A stretch of DNA of 64,000 nt from Lutjanus erythropterus (GCA_020091685.1 CM034595.1:12638525-12702524); one strand, 5' to 3'; positions 45,701 to 50,788 are shown, counted from the first letter of the stretch. Notes: a model not told the origin generated them from the letters alone. Translations and numbers: made by a program.

Positions 45701-47089
45701 ATGAATGAGATCCTGACAGATCCATCTGATGACACCAAAGGCTTCTTTGATCCCAACACTGAGGAAAACCTCACCTACCTCCAGCTCATGGAGAGGTGCA
45801 TCACCGATCCCGACACTGGCCTGGTGCTCCTGCTACTGAAAGAAAAGAAGCGAGAAAGGAAGACCTCCTCAAAGTCCTCAGTTCGCAAACGCAGAGTTGT
45901 CATCGTAGACCCAGAGACAGGCAAAGAAATGACTGTGTATGAGGCCTACAGGAAGGGGCTCATTGACCACCAAACCTACCTGGAGCTTGCTGAGCAGGAG
46001 TGTGAATGGGAAGAGATCACAATGACCTCCTCTGATGGTACTGTCAAATCCATCATCATTGACAGGAGGTCAGGGAGACAGTATGATGTTGACGATGCTC
46101 TTGCACGAGGCCTTGTTGACCAGAATGCTCTTGATACATACCGATCTGGAAACCTGTCCATCACAGAATTTGCTGACATGCTTTCTGGAAATATGGGAGG
46201 CTTCCGCTCTCGCTCATCCTCCTTTGGTTCCACCACTGGTTCCACTTACTCCTCTCCTATGAGCCCCATACCCTCCATCAAAGCACCCGCAGTCATATGG
46301 AATGACCCAGCAGAGGAGACAGGCCCCGTAGCTGGAATCTTAGACATCGACACTCTGGAGAAGGTGTCTATCACTGAGGCCATACACAGAAATCTGGTAG
46401 ACAACATCTCAGGCCAAAGATTGTTGGAGGCCCAAGCCTGCACAGGAGGAATAATTGACCCCGCGACTGGGGAGAAATTCTCAGTCGCTGAAGCTGCAGA
46501 AAAAGGCCTTGTGGATAAAGTCATGGTTGATCGCCTCAACCTGGCTCAAAAAGCATTCAATGGATTTGAAGACCCCAGAACTAAAGTAAAGATGTCTGCC
46601 TCCCAGGCTCTAAAGAAGGGCTGGTTGTACTATGAGGCTGGTCAGCGTTTCCTGGAGGTCCAGTATCTGACTGGTGGACTTATCGAGCCTGAGGTCGAGG
46701 GCAGAGTGTCACTAGATGAATCCATCAAGAAAGGCACAATCGATGCCCGCACTGCCCAGAAACTGAGAGATGTCAATGCTTACTCTAAATATCTGACATG
46801 TCCAAAAACCAAACTGAAAATCTCCTTCAAAGATGCCATGGACAAAAGCATGGTCGAGGAAGGAACTGGCTTAAGGCTTCTAGAGGCCTCCTCACAGTCC
46901 AGCAAAGGCCTCTACAGTCCCTACAATGTCAGCGGCCCTGGATCTGCCTATGGCTCCCGAACTGGCTCAAGAACTGGATCCCGCACAGGCTCCAGGAGAG
47001 GCAGCTTCGACGCCGGCTCTGGCTTCAGCATGAACTTTTCATCCTCCTCCTTCTCATCCTCTTCAACTAGCTACAGCCGCAGATTCTGA
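3185..47089 (+). CDS. plec: plectin (whole gene, 32 coding exons, plectin-1a-like start)
   Basis: Plectin is a giant cytolinker that joins intermediate filaments to actin, microtubules, hemidesmosomes and the nuclear surface. Joining 32 exons (listed separately) gives an open frame of 13,557 nt including the stop, or 4,518 residues; human plectin 1a is of similar size. Approximate order by residue: isoform N-terminus 1-39, CH1 43-150, CH2 163-268, plakin spectrin repeats 277-1320 with SH3 about 807-870, coiled-coil rod 1351-2468, plectin repeat domains starting near 2635, 2959, 3291, 3625, 3864 and 4262, and a Gly-Ser-Arg tail from about 4473. Every junction keeps phase, and exon sizes in the actin-binding region match mammalian PLEC. 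Signature segments such as [19 protein letters not shown] and the single-exon rod separate it from dystonin and MACF1. Which teleost paralogue (pleca or plecb) cannot be decided here. Confidence 0.97.
4117..4886. mobile_element. non-autonomous hAT-like element with degenerate 8-bp target duplication
   Basis: The left end starts CAGTGGTGGACAAAGTATT and the right end is the reverse complement of CAGTAGTGGAAAATACTGT. Flanks ctattgac (4109-4116) and ctgttgcc (4887-4894) agree at 6 of 8 bases, as expected for an old hAT duplication. The interior is AT-rich with no transposase frame. The end motif is typical of a family common in percomorph fish. Confidence 0.7.
6241..7094. mobile_element. probable MITE with imperfect terminal inverted repeats
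   Basis: Begins GGCTGGGCAATATG and ends with TATTACCCAGCC, near reverse complements. AT-rich and non-coding. Boundaries are approximate. Confidence 0.45.
7220..7281 (+). CDS. plec: plectin exon 2 (start of CH1)
   Basis: 62 bp, acceptor ctttttcag, donor gtgagg. It encodes the end of the Asp codon, then [20 protein letters not shown]. This is the first CH1 helix and first actin-binding segment, almost invariant among plakins. All plectin first exons normally splice to it. Confidence 0.95.
8238..8436. repeat. degenerate minisatellite, about six units of 30-40 bp
   Basis: Units begin TTTTTAGCTAGCTAG-like and continue with a variable CAAACAATGTAAC-like part. The flanks (about 8041 and 8690) carry short facing CACCAAC/GTTGGTG motifs, so the array may sit inside a MITE. 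Confidence 0.55.
11745..11759 (+). CDS. plec: plectin alternative microexon 2-alpha
   Basis: CACTGGAGGGCGGAG encodes His-Trp-Arg-Ala-Glu. The acceptor is a pyrimidine-rich stretch ending cacccag and the donor is gtaggt. It is phase 0 on both sides, between exon 2 (ends HLMK) and exon 3 (starts TQRH). Mammalian plectin has an optional 15-bp exon 2-alpha with the same peptide at this site, and the family literature links it to altered actin binding in muscle and brain. Too short for ORF callers. Confidence 0.85.
12282..12602. repeat. AT-rich interspersed repeat (tentative)
   Basis: Opens with GATGTCAATGATTTAATCGG and closes with a TTAATTATTAATTG/GCATCCCTAG stretch, like a dispersed fish repeat. 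No clear target duplication. Confidence 0.3.
12775..12864 (+). CDS. plec: plectin exon 3 (CH1)
   Basis: 90 bp, phase 0 to 0, donor gtgagt. Encodes [20 protein letters not shown] through [10 protein letters not shown], the CH1 core with the Asp-Gly-His-Asn-Leu signature. Confidence 0.95.
13514..13549 (+). CDS. plec: plectin alternative microexon 3-alpha
   Basis: 36 bp with acceptor ggggctag and donor gtgagt, phase 0 on both sides. Encodes [12 protein letters not shown], between exon 3 (ends GETL) and exon 4 (starts PREKGRM). Its size, position and PRER start match the optional 36-bp exon 3-alpha of mammalian plectin. The insert partly repeats the following PREK motif and adds four arginines to the CH1 surface. 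Confidence 0.85.
14405..14482 (+). CDS. plec: plectin exon 4 (CH1)
   Basis: 78 bp, phase 0 to 0, acceptor ctcctcctcag, donor gtatgg. Encodes [20 protein letters not shown] followed by FLKHRQ; 26 residues as in mammals. Confidence 0.95.
14589..14681 (+). CDS. plec: plectin exon 5 (end of CH1)
   Basis: 93 bp, phase 0 to 0, donor gtctcc (weak at +3). Encodes [20 protein letters not shown] through [11 protein letters not shown], the conserved last CH1 helices. Confidence 0.95.
16138..16171. repeat. (CA)n microsatellite
   Basis: About 16 uninterrupted AC units. Confidence 0.95.
16371..16649. mobile_element. MITE with 16-bp terminal inverted repeats
   Basis: The ends TTAAAGGTCCAGTGTG and CACACTGGTCCTTTAA are reverse complements with one mismatch. 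279 bp, non-coding. TTAA at both edges may be the target site. The AAAGGTCCAGTGTG end is widespread in percomorph fish. Confidence 0.7.
16860..17026 (+). CDS. plec: plectin exon 6 (CH2, first part)
   Basis: 167 bp, phase 0 to 2, donor gtaagt. Encodes [20 protein letters not shown], then the CH2 segment with [15 protein letters not shown]. The linker between CH domains and the first half of CH2 lie here. Confidence 0.95.
17135..17960. repeat. probable interspersed repeat remnant
   Basis: Starts around TAGCATTGCCAGACCAATCC and ends around TTCCCAGACTAGTCCC, which resembles the ends of a common fish element. Boundaries and class are uncertain. Confidence 0.3.
19373..19719 (+). CDS. candidate alternative first exon of plectin (Ser/Arg-rich N-terminus)
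   Basis: The frame is open from 19328 (after TAA at 19325-19327) to 19819. The first ATG, at 19373, has A at -3. The protein is basic then Ser/Gly/Arg-rich (segments [29 protein letters not shown]) and looks disordered. A donor at 19719/19720 (gtatga) would end in phase 2, the phase exon 7 needs, giving RIREI then [13 protein letters not shown] weaker donor at 19695/19696 also fits. No acceptor of matching phase was seen, so a first exon is likelier than a cassette. The product would lack CH1 and half of CH2. I do not recognise the peptide; a chance ORF is the alternative. Confidence 0.4.
20261..20738. mobile_element. MITE with perfect 15-bp terminal inverted repeats (family A, copy 1)
   Basis: TTAAAGGGACAGTTC at the left and GAACTGTCCCTTTAA at the right are exact reverse complements. 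The interior shares a stretch around TCATTGTGCAGAAGGAAGC with the copy at 49386-49762. TTAA at both edges may be the target site. Confidence 0.75.
21032..21147 (+). CDS. plec: plectin exon 7 (CH2)
   Basis: 116 bp, phase 2 to 1, acceptor ttcccctag, donor gtaaga. Completes a Tyr codon, then [20 protein letters not shown] and [18 protein letters not shown], clearly plectin rather than dystonin or MACF1. Confidence 0.95.
21327..21430 (+). CDS. plec: plectin exon 8 (end of CH2)
   Basis: 104 bp, phase 1 to 0, donor gtgagc. Encodes [20 protein letters not shown], then DAMPRV and a linker ending GLRAN. Last CH2 helix. Confidence 0.95.
21431..22146 (+). other. plec: plectin intron 8
   Basis: 716 bp with no recognised feature. 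Confidence 0.7.
22147..22266 (+). CDS. plec: plectin exon 9 (start of plakin domain)
   Basis: 120 bp, phase 0 to 0. Encodes [20 protein letters not shown], then [20 protein letters not shown]; 40 residues, the same length as in mammals. Confidence 0.95.
22267..23035 (+). other. plec: plectin intron 9
   Basis: 769 bp, AT-rich, nothing recognised. Confidence 0.7.
23036..23131 (+). CDS. plec: plectin exon 10, followed by a GC donor
   Basis: 96 bp, phase 0 to 0. Encodes [20 protein letters not shown], then [12 protein letters not shown], which aligns along its full length with the 32-residue mammalian exon. The only donor that keeps this end is GAG followed by gcaaga, a non-canonical GC donor with good surrounding consensus. 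Confidence 0.92.
23225..23352 (+). CDS. plec: plectin exon 11 (spectrin repeat region)
   Basis: 128 bp, phase 0 to 2, acceptor tgtccacag, donor gttagg. Encodes [20 protein letters not shown], then [19 protein letters not shown]. Confidence 0.94.
23353..24621 (+). other. plec: plectin intron 11
   Basis: 1.27-kb AT-rich intron; its one striking feature is the 66-bp palindrome at 24458-24523. Confidence 0.7.
24458..24523. repeat. 66-bp near-perfect palindrome
   Basis: Arms of 33 bp meet at TTTTTAAAAA with no spacer. The outer 27 bp of each arm (24458-24484 and 24497-24523) are exact reverse complements, and one inner position is mismatched (G/T). Confidence 0.9.
24622..24715 (+). CDS. plec: plectin exon 12
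   Basis: 94 bp, phase 2 to 0, donor gtgagt. Encodes [20 protein letters not shown], then [11 protein letters not shown]. Confidence 0.94.
24716..25216 (+). other. plec: plectin intron 12
   Basis: 501 bp, no recognised feature. Confidence 0.6.
25217..25371 (+). CDS. plec: plectin exon 13
   Basis: 155 bp, phase 0 to 2, acceptor caccccttaag, donor gtgggt. Encodes [20 protein letters not shown], then [20 protein letters not shown] and [11 protein letters not shown]. Confidence 0.94.
25492..25813 (+). CDS. plec: plectin exon 14
   Basis: 322 bp, phase 2 to 0. Encodes [20 protein letters not shown] through [20 protein letters not shown] and ends KIERAKADE. Long spectrin-repeat exon of the plakin domain. 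Confidence 0.95.
25814..26127 (+). other. plec: plectin intron 14
   Basis: 314 bp with a poly-T tract near 26031-26045; otherwise nothing seen. Confidence 0.6.
26128..26205 (+). CDS. plec: plectin exon 15
   Basis: 78 bp, phase 0 to 0. Encodes [20 protein letters not shown] then QYGKLL. Confidence 0.94.
26405..26566 (+). CDS. plec: plectin exon 16
   Basis: 162 bp, phase 0 to 0, donor gtgtgt. Encodes [20 protein letters not shown], then [20 protein letters not shown] and [14 protein letters not shown]. Confidence 0.95.
26714..26818 (+). CDS. plec: plectin exon 17
   Basis: 105 bp, phase 0 to 0. Encodes [20 protein letters not shown], then [15 protein letters not shown]. Confidence 0.94.
26912..27007 (+). 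CDS. plec: plectin exon 18
   Basis: 96 bp, phase 0 to 0. Encodes [20 protein letters not shown] then [12 protein letters not shown], a strongly conserved plakin segment. Confidence 0.95.
27140..27265 (+). CDS. plec: plectin exon 19
   Basis: 126 bp, phase 0 to 0, donor gtgagt. Encodes [20 protein letters not shown], then [20 protein letters not shown]. Confidence 0.94.
27266..27764 (+). other. plec: plectin intron 19
   Basis: 499 bp, nothing recognised. Confidence 0.6.
27765..27917 (+). CDS. plec: plectin exon 20 (start of SH3)
   Basis: 153 bp, phase 0 to 0. Encodes [20 protein letters not shown], a linker, then [13 protein letters not shown], the first strand and ALYDY-like motif of the plakin SH3. 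Confidence 0.95.
28009..28163 (+). CDS. plec: plectin exon 21 (SH3 core)
   Basis: 155 bp, phase 0 to 2. Encodes [20 protein letters not shown], then [20 protein letters not shown]. As in other plakin SH3 domains, several canonical Pro-binding aromatics are absent, so classical PxxP binding is unlikely. Confidence 0.95.
28345..28471 (+). CDS. plec: plectin exon 22
   Basis: 127 bp, phase 2 to 0. Encodes [20 protein letters not shown], then [20 protein letters not shown]. Confidence 0.94.
28472..28946 (+). other. plec: plectin intron 22
   Basis: 475 bp. It carries a 12-bp inverted repeat (TAGCTTCTATTA at 28591-28602, reverse complement at 28615-28626). Nothing else seen. Confidence 0.6.
28947..29130 (+). 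CDS. plec: plectin exon 23
   Basis: 184 bp, phase 0 to 1, donor gtaact. Encodes [20 protein letters not shown], then [20 protein letters not shown] and more helix. Confidence 0.94.
29131..29947 (+). other. plec: plectin intron 23
   Basis: 817 bp AT-rich; no recognised feature. Confidence 0.6.
29948..30105 (+). CDS. plec: plectin exon 24
   Basis: 158 bp, phase 1 to 0. Encodes a helix with [20 protein letters not shown] and ends [10 protein letters not shown]. Confidence 0.94.
30106..31694 (+). other. plec: plectin intron 24
   Basis: 1.6 kb, AT-rich, no coding or repeat structure I can defend. Confidence 0.6.
31695..31873 (+). CDS. plec: plectin exon 25
   Basis: 179 bp, phase 0 to 2, donor gtgagt. 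Encodes [20 protein letters not shown], then a Pro/Gln/Ser linker and [20 protein letters not shown]. Confidence 0.94.
31977..32115 (+). CDS. plec: plectin exon 26
   Basis: 139 bp, phase 2 to 0. Encodes [20 protein letters not shown], then [20 protein letters not shown]. Confidence 0.94.
32315..32671 (+). CDS. plec: plectin exon 27
   Basis: 357 bp, phase 0 to 0, more GC-rich than its introns. Encodes [20 protein letters not shown] through [20 protein letters not shown] and ends KEQLAQEK. The [16 protein letters not shown] core is identical to mammalian plectin. Confidence 0.95.
32765..32848 (+). CDS. plec: plectin exon 28
   Basis: 84 bp, phase 0 to 0. Encodes [20 protein letters not shown] then KAYIDTIK. 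Confidence 0.94.
32943..33047 (+). CDS. plec: plectin exon 29
   Basis: 105 bp, phase 0 to 0. Encodes [20 protein letters not shown], then [15 protein letters not shown]. Confidence 0.94.
33098..33393 (-). mobile_element. interspersed repeat of the AGGGCTGCAACTAA class (MITE/SINE-like remnant)
   Basis: Read on the minus strand it starts TAGGGCTGCAACTAATCACT and runs into alternating ATTAATC motifs, a very common fish repeat start. No coding content. Class from memory, not searched. Confidence 0.55.
33495..33593 (+). CDS. plec: plectin exon 30 (last exon before the rod)
   Basis: 99 bp, phase 0 to 0, acceptor ccctgtatcag, donor gtgcgt. Encodes [20 protein letters not shown], then [13 protein letters not shown], the signature end of the plakin domain. 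Confidence 0.95.
33594..35513 (+). other. plec: plectin intron 30
   Basis: 1.9 kb. A CA microsatellite at 33726-33750 and a poly-C tract near 34155; otherwise no feature recognised. Confidence 0.6.
33726..33750. repeat. (CA)n microsatellite
   Basis: About 12 AC units followed by TATACAGACACAC. Confidence 0.9.
35514..38867 (+). CDS. plec: plectin exon 31 (entire coiled-coil rod)
   Basis: 3,354 bp, 1,118 residues, phase 0 to 0. Acceptor tccactaatgcag, donor GAG|gtattg. It runs from [20 protein letters not shown] to [12 protein letters not shown] and is an almost unbroken Ala/Glu/Lys/Arg/Gln heptad coiled coil used for dimerisation. The mammalian exon is 3.38 kb. Conserved landmarks include [20 protein letters not shown] and [20 protein letters not shown]. 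The open frame continues past the donor to a stop at 39009-39011, but the conserved junction with exon 32 shows the real end. Confidence 0.96.
38868..40936 (+). other. plec: plectin intron 31
   Basis: 2.07 kb, AT-rich. A stretch ending GGAGTATTCCTTTAA near 39853-39867 looks like a MITE end, but the partner end is not clear. No exon seen. Confidence 0.55.
40937..47089 (+). CDS. plec: plectin exon 32 (last exon: end of rod, six plectin repeat domains, C-tail)
   Basis: 6,153 bp including the stop, 2,050 residues. The first 160 or so finish the coiled coil ([20 protein letters not shown] and on). Plectin repeat domains begin near exon residues 166, 491, 823, 1157, 1396 and 1794; each has repeats of the type [17 protein letters not shown], [14 protein letters not shown] and a YKRG/YxRG step. 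The linker before the last domain holds [20 protein letters not shown], the basic segment implicated in intermediate-filament binding in mammals. The tail has tandem [18 protein letters not shown], including the RRGS site known as a kinase target in mammals. It stops at SYSRRF, without the roughly 15-residue mammalian extension after GRRY. Confidence 0.97.
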   Translation: MADAQQKQMEHEKTMLQQTFMTEKEMLLKKEKLIEDEKKRLESQFEEEVKKAKALKDEQERQRQEMEDEKKKLQATMDDALNKQKEAEKEMLNKQKEMKELEKKRLEQEKILAEENQKLREKLQQLEEAQHTDKEVIHVTMVETTKKVYNGQNVDVADSVEKPDPLSFDGIREKVPASRLHDLGLLPKKEFDKLKNGKTTVQDLGETENLKRILKGKNCIAGVLTPSNQKMSIYEASKEKKITPGTAMILLEAQAATGYMLDPIKNQKLSVNEAVKEGVIGPELHNKMLSAERAVIGYKDPYTGGKISVFEAMKKGLIEHDHAIRVLEAQQATGGIIDPINSHRVPNEIAYKQGQYDAEMNKIMQNPSDDTKGYFDPSTQEPLTYSELMARCTTDPDTGLLLLPITDKAAQCSSIYTEEETKDVFSKTTVSVPFGRFKGKTVTIWEIINSEYFTEDQKKDLLRQYKTGKITIEKIIKIVITVAEEKEKKNEITFDGLRAPVPATELLESKIIDKDLYNKLHKGNKTVKEVSEMEPVHKALKGTDCIAGVVIDSTKETMSFYQAMKKDMMRPGPALNMLEAQAGTGYVIDPVNNQKYTVDEAVRAGVVGPELHEKLLSAERAVTGYKDPYTGKTVSLFQAMKKDLIPKEQGIRLLDAQMTTGGIIDPVKSHHIPHDVACKRNYFDDEMKKILSSPTDETKCFYDPNTKENVTYSELFKRCVPDTKTGLPLLPLSDEAINAKEEQAFTEAQTKEAMTQATVELDSGPFKGRKMTIWEIINSEYLTEEQRLDLLRQFRSGKLTIEKIIKIVITIVDEKEAKKQEQSSFKGLRAPVPADSLYDSKIIDKPTFDLLKQGKTTPKQVSKNSDVNKYLQGSDSIAGIYLEPTKEKISIYEAMKKKLLRHNTGLSLLEAQAATGFIVDPVRKQCVSVDEAVKSGLVGPELHEKLLSAEKAVTGYKDPFTGKKISLFEAMQKDLILKEHAMPMLEAQMVSGGIIDPVNSHRVPTDVAYKKNIFNKETAKTLSEPSDENKAFSDPETDENCTYRQLKDKCQKDPETGMYILPLSKPQSPTVVEKTYLYTEEQTQSDLTNTQIDIPIEGLADKPMNLWDVMNSNLLPEQERQKLMDEYRSGKITKERMIIIIIEIMEQREIIRNDSPLSYKTIRRRITIEELYNARIIDLETYNLLKQGKRDIRDIMEMTSVKQYLYGTGCVAGITTDSSSKLSIYQGMKRGFIKPELALSLLEAQAATGFIVDPIKNETLTVDEAVRKGIVGPEIHDKLLSAERAVTGYKDPYSGKIISLFQAMKKDLVPEDYALKMLEAQTATGGIIDPEFQFHLPADVAMQRGYINKETNEKLTDSVKGFVDPVTGENLSYAELLKRCKLDGGLRLLSLGDKRLMFKGLRKQITMEELLRSQIIDQETVTELNEGRISVEEVSSRLSRYLEGTSCIAGVFLESTKERLSIYQAMKKNMIRPGTAFELLEAQASTGYVIDPIKNLKLTVNEAVKMGIVGPEFKDKLLSAERAVTGYRDPYSGKTISLFQAMKKGLILKDHGIRLLEAQIATGGIIDPEESHRLPVEVAYKRGFFDEEMNEILTDPSDDTKGFFDPNTEENLTYLQLMERCITDPDTGLVLLLLKEKKRERKTSSKSSVRKRRVVIVDPETGKEMTVYEAYRKGLIDHQTYLELAEQECEWEEITMTSSDGTVKSIIIDRRSGRQYDVDDALARGLVDQNALDTYRSGNLSITEFADMLSGNMGGFRSRSSSFGSTTGSTYSSPMSPIPSIKAPAVIWNDPAEETGPVAGILDIDTLEKVSITEAIHRNLVDNISGQRLLEAQACTGGIIDPATGEKFSVAEAAEKGLVDKVMVDRLNLAQKAFNGFEDPRTKVKMSASQALKKGWLYYEAGQRFLEVQYLTGGLIEPEVEGRVSLDESIKKGTIDARTAQKLRDVNAYSKYLTCPKTKLKISFKDAMDKSMVEEGTGLRLLEASSQSSKGLYSPYNVSGPGSAYGSRTGSRTGSRTGSRRGSFDAGSGFSMNFSSSSFSSSSTSYSRRF

Positions 47090-48200
47090 TTAGCTAGTTC
47101 TCTTCCTAACAACTTGTGACTAAGAACCAACAATACTAATGCACTTTACAGTTGCATTTCTCACAGGAAAATAGAGTTACATTAACAAAGAAAATATAAT
47201 TTATTTATTCTGCCTTGCATATAGTCACATCAAGAATTGCCCAGGCTATTTTTTTCATAACAGATGTCTAAACTTGTGCCTCATATATGGAGACATAACC
47301 AAGCATTGCTAGATATAAAAGATATTAATTTTCTTTCTAAAGTCACTTTATATTTTTCAAAGCAAAGCATGAAATTTCTGCAGTTTTTTAAGTGACTTTA
47401 TAGTTTTCATTTTACACCTGTTAAAAAATTGTATACTTGTGCTCTCTGAAACTAATATATACTGTATGTATGTCAAACAGAAATATTTTTCCAGTATTCC
47501 TTGTTTCCTTTGAAATTCAAAAATATTTGTCTATTTTTTATCTTTTTCGACAGTACTACTTAACAAGATACTGTATATCAATTTAGTTCTAATGTTTTTA
47601 ACAGATTCTAAAATACATAGATGCCTTCAAATCTCTGAATGTTTGTATAGAGTATGGACACATTTTGTGTTAATGTTCTCATGTTAAATGCCTAACTAAA
47701 TAATATACCCAGTAAGAACACACTACAAAATTAGACTTAAAACACTGAAAATAAGTGCCAGAATTAGAATTACGCAGGCTTTTATAAAACCAGTTTCACA
47801 TCTGCCATTACCTTGTGTTTGTGCCCATTTATGTTCAGTGGACTTGCATCCGTAGACTTCATTACACATTGTTTTACACACTCCAAGTAGTGGATTCTTT
47901 TTATTCACCATCAATCAAGTGTTCCTGGTAAATCCCAAGATGATGTCAGACTTGATCCTGCTCTCCCATTCAGACCTGCCTCCTGTTATTTTGGTTCTTG
48001 TAAGTTGAAATGAGTTTTTTTGTGTTTGTTTGTTTCATTTTGTTTGTTTTCTTTATTTGATTTTGATCACATTTCAGAACCTAGATTATGCCATTTATGT
48101 ATGCCTTGTCCCACTCACTATCATTGTGAAATGACTCATGAACTATTTCCATTCATAATCCCCTTCTCATTACTGCTATTTTGTCCTGTTGTTCTGACAG

Positions 48201-48284
48201 GTGCCTCAGTCCCCCAGAATGCACCATGTAAGCACAGATACTCAGCTGGCCAGAGCGTACAATCCCTTCAACTTGGATGGATTT
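48201..48284 (+). CDS. candidate exon inside plectin 3' UTR (downstream gene or readthrough)
   Basis: 84 bp open in phase 0 to 0. Strong pyrimidine tract and acceptor (ttgttctgacag) and strong donor (TTT|gtgagt). Encodes VPQSPRMHHVSTDTQLARAY then NPFNLDGF. It is phase-compatible with the exon at 50465. I do not recognise the peptide. A chance arrangement inside the 3' UTR is a serious alternative, because no upstream partner exon outside plectin was found. Confidence 0.3.
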
Positions 48285-49131
48285 GTGAGTCCATGTCATC
48301 CTCACACAGTTACACAGGTACAGTGTACACATTTTTTTGGAAACATTATGTCATTTTTCATTTCCTTTGCAAAAGATGAAGCTAAATTTCATCAAGATTT
48401 GTTTTGCATTTTTTAAAATTATTTCATCTTTTCTCGCTGCATGGTTTGGTTTATTTCAATTCATAGTTTTTTTTTCTTTTGTTTCTAGATCTGCCATTGA
48501 GTATGTCTTTTCTTCCATTGCACATCACATTTGAAGAAAGCTGGGGCTGAGTCAACCTGACATCATCTTGGGATGCCTTTCTAGGAACACTCATCATTCA
48601 TGACCATTTTTCATATATTTATTACTTGAATGCTAATAGTGCTATTTATGTTGTCATATTAAGATTTTATAGAGAACACTCCCAAAATACACACACATCT
48701 GTGTGTTTATTCTTTCATTTAAATTGGGATTAACTGTAGTGGTAGCACAGCACATCTTCATGTTGCTGTCCACTGAGTATATTTTTATACAATCTCTGTA
48801 AATTCAGTCCAACCAAAGTGCTAATAAGATACATTTGGAGAATTGACATATTTGATACAGCACCACATTGCATGAATGTATGTATTATATCAAATTAACT
48901 CATTTCAGTTGACAGTTTGCCACAGATTGGAAACTGAAGAAACAGCTTGAAGCTTTATTTTGCTTAGATATTTTTCCACAGCAAGCATTTCTTTTATGTA
49001 TCTCTCAAGTGTTTTACCTCTGTAAATCCTTTTATTTTGTTCTCATCATGTTTTTTGATATATCATGAATTTGCCTTGCATGTTTTTACTAACTTTACAA
49101 AGGATATTTGGGAAAAAAAATGTTAGTGTAA

Positions 49132-49137
49132 AATAAA
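49132..49137 (+). terminator. plec: poly(A) signal AATAAA (upstream candidate)
   Basis: AATAAA in an AT-rich context 2.04 kb after the plectin stop. Confidence 0.5.
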
Positions 49138-49287
49138 GACAACTGCAGATGTAACTGCTGAATTTAATTTTAGCATTATATGAATTCACAAACTAAGTGG
49201 TTCGTTTTGCTTATGGGGCAAATTTTTTGCTTGAATGATATGGTGAGTGGATTCTGTTGTATGTTCTGAATATAACACTATGTTGTA

Positions 49288-49293
49288 AATAAA
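49288..49293 (+). terminator. plec: poly(A) signal AATAAA (downstream candidate)
   Basis: AATAAA within TGTAAATAAATATGC, followed by TC/TG-rich sequence. Confidence 0.55.
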
Positions 49294-49385
49294 TATGCTC
49301 TGAAGAGGCCCTCTTGTCATTCATACATCAACATTCTTGCATCTGAAGCTATTTCTAAAGTAGAATATGGTCTTCAGTGCTGTCC

Positions 49386-49762
49386 AAAGGGACAGTTCAC
49401 ACCAAAATCAAAACTACATATTTTTACTTTCTTTCAAATATAATGGAAATAGATGGTATTCCGCTTGTGGTGCCAAGAAAAACATAGTTTAGAAACTCAA
49501 CAGCAATGTCTCTTTTCAGAAATAATGACCCAGTTACTCAAGATAATCCAAAAACCTTGTTGTGAGCAGTTTCATATAGGAACTATTTTGTCTCTACCAC
49601 ACTAAACCCTCTAGCCATATCATTGTGCAGAAGGAAGCCTGAATGTGCTCATGGATGAGGGGCTTGTGCTTTTGACAGTGTCATATGTAAAAATTAAAGG
49701 CAACTTCCTCAGCTGAGCTGTAACCTCTTGTTTGGATGATTTTGGGGGGAACTATGCCTTTA
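49386..49762. mobile_element. MITE (family A, copy 2)
   Basis: Left end AAAGGGACAGTTCAC, right end GGAACTATGCCTTTAA (diverged). It shares ATCATTGTGCAGAAGGAAGC and GCTCATGGATGAG with the copy at 20261-20738. Confidence 0.7.
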
Positions 49763-50464
49763 AGTCAAACACTTAGGACACACTAGAAACTCAAATATAA
49801 GACACGTGGCACAACAGTTGTAGAGCAGCTTGTTCTATGTGGACATTTTTGAGAACTATACAAAGAAAAGTAAATGTCTTGCACATAGTGTATATGAAAT
49901 GTAATGTGAATATTTAAAAAATGTGTTACTGTTCCAGTCCACATAAGCTTTCAATGGTTAGCTTTTTTTTTACTGCTGCACAGAAAGTATATTATGAACA
50001 TAATATCCAGTAGTTAAAAGAGAGGAGAAACAATTTCATTGAAATGCTGTGCAAGGTCTCTGTTGGTTAGTTACATAGCTTTCAACTACCCAGTGTTATG
50101 ACTCTTTCCTCTGGAGAGCAGAGCACTTGACCACATGAGGGCAGTGTTATACTGACCCACACTCATCCCTAAGGAAGCAATTGTGAATCAGGTGACTTAG
50201 CTACTTTGATGATGTTAGAAACCCACTAAGGTGTTTACCATAATGATTAGATTAATGAAGGTTTTTGAAAGCTCATGATTATACAGTACAACAGACATAA
50301 CACCAGTTTTAGCTCCCATGTTTTGATTTCCCTCCAAGAGGTGTGTTCCAATCAGGATAAAGCCGATACTGAAAGACCCTTTCTGGATACTGGATACATG
50401 TAGATTTACACCCAATCTTTTAATACCAGATGTGAACATATTTTGCTCTGTTTGCCATCATTAG

Positions 50465-50605
50465 CCACTGGATTTGATAGAGGATTCTGCCAACAGAAGA
50501 AACGGTGCACTCACCTCCCAGAATTCTTCGCTCAGCTCCCTTGACCTCTCAGAGCTGACCCTTTCCCTCCCAGCTCTCTCTGCATCAGAGGGTGGAAGCA
50601 GGGAG
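50465..50605 (+). CDS. exon of downstream gene: Ser/Leu-rich linker
   Basis: 141 bp, phase 0 to 0. Acceptor after a pyrimidine tract (gccatcattag), donor gtaaga. Encodes PLDLIEDSANRRNGALTSQN, then SSLSSLDLSELTLSLPALSA and SEGGSRE. Disordered, Ser-rich, no domain. It joins the next two exons in correct phase, which supports it as real. Gene identity not established. Confidence 0.65.
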
Positions 50606-50788
50606 GTAAGAACACGGAGAAGGGAGTATAAAAACACTCACACCATCTTCCGGAGGTGTCGTCTTTACCATATTCAGTTATGAACAGTTGATTGCTCAAA
50701 CAGCTGGAAATGCTATAAAAGTAAGCTTAACACAAGAACTGGTATGAGGATCACTTTGCATGTCTATTGTCCCAATGGTGTCTTGCAG

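Larger units (their letters stand above)
47090..49310 (+). other. plec: plectin 3' UTR and polyadenylation region
   Basis: AT-rich sequence after the stop. I see no AATAAA between 47090 and 48180. The first good signals are AATAAA at 49132-49137 and AATAAA at 49288-49293, the latter followed by TG-rich sequence. The 3' UTR is therefore probably about 2.0-2.2 kb, which would include the candidate exon at 48201-48284. Confidence 0.6.
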
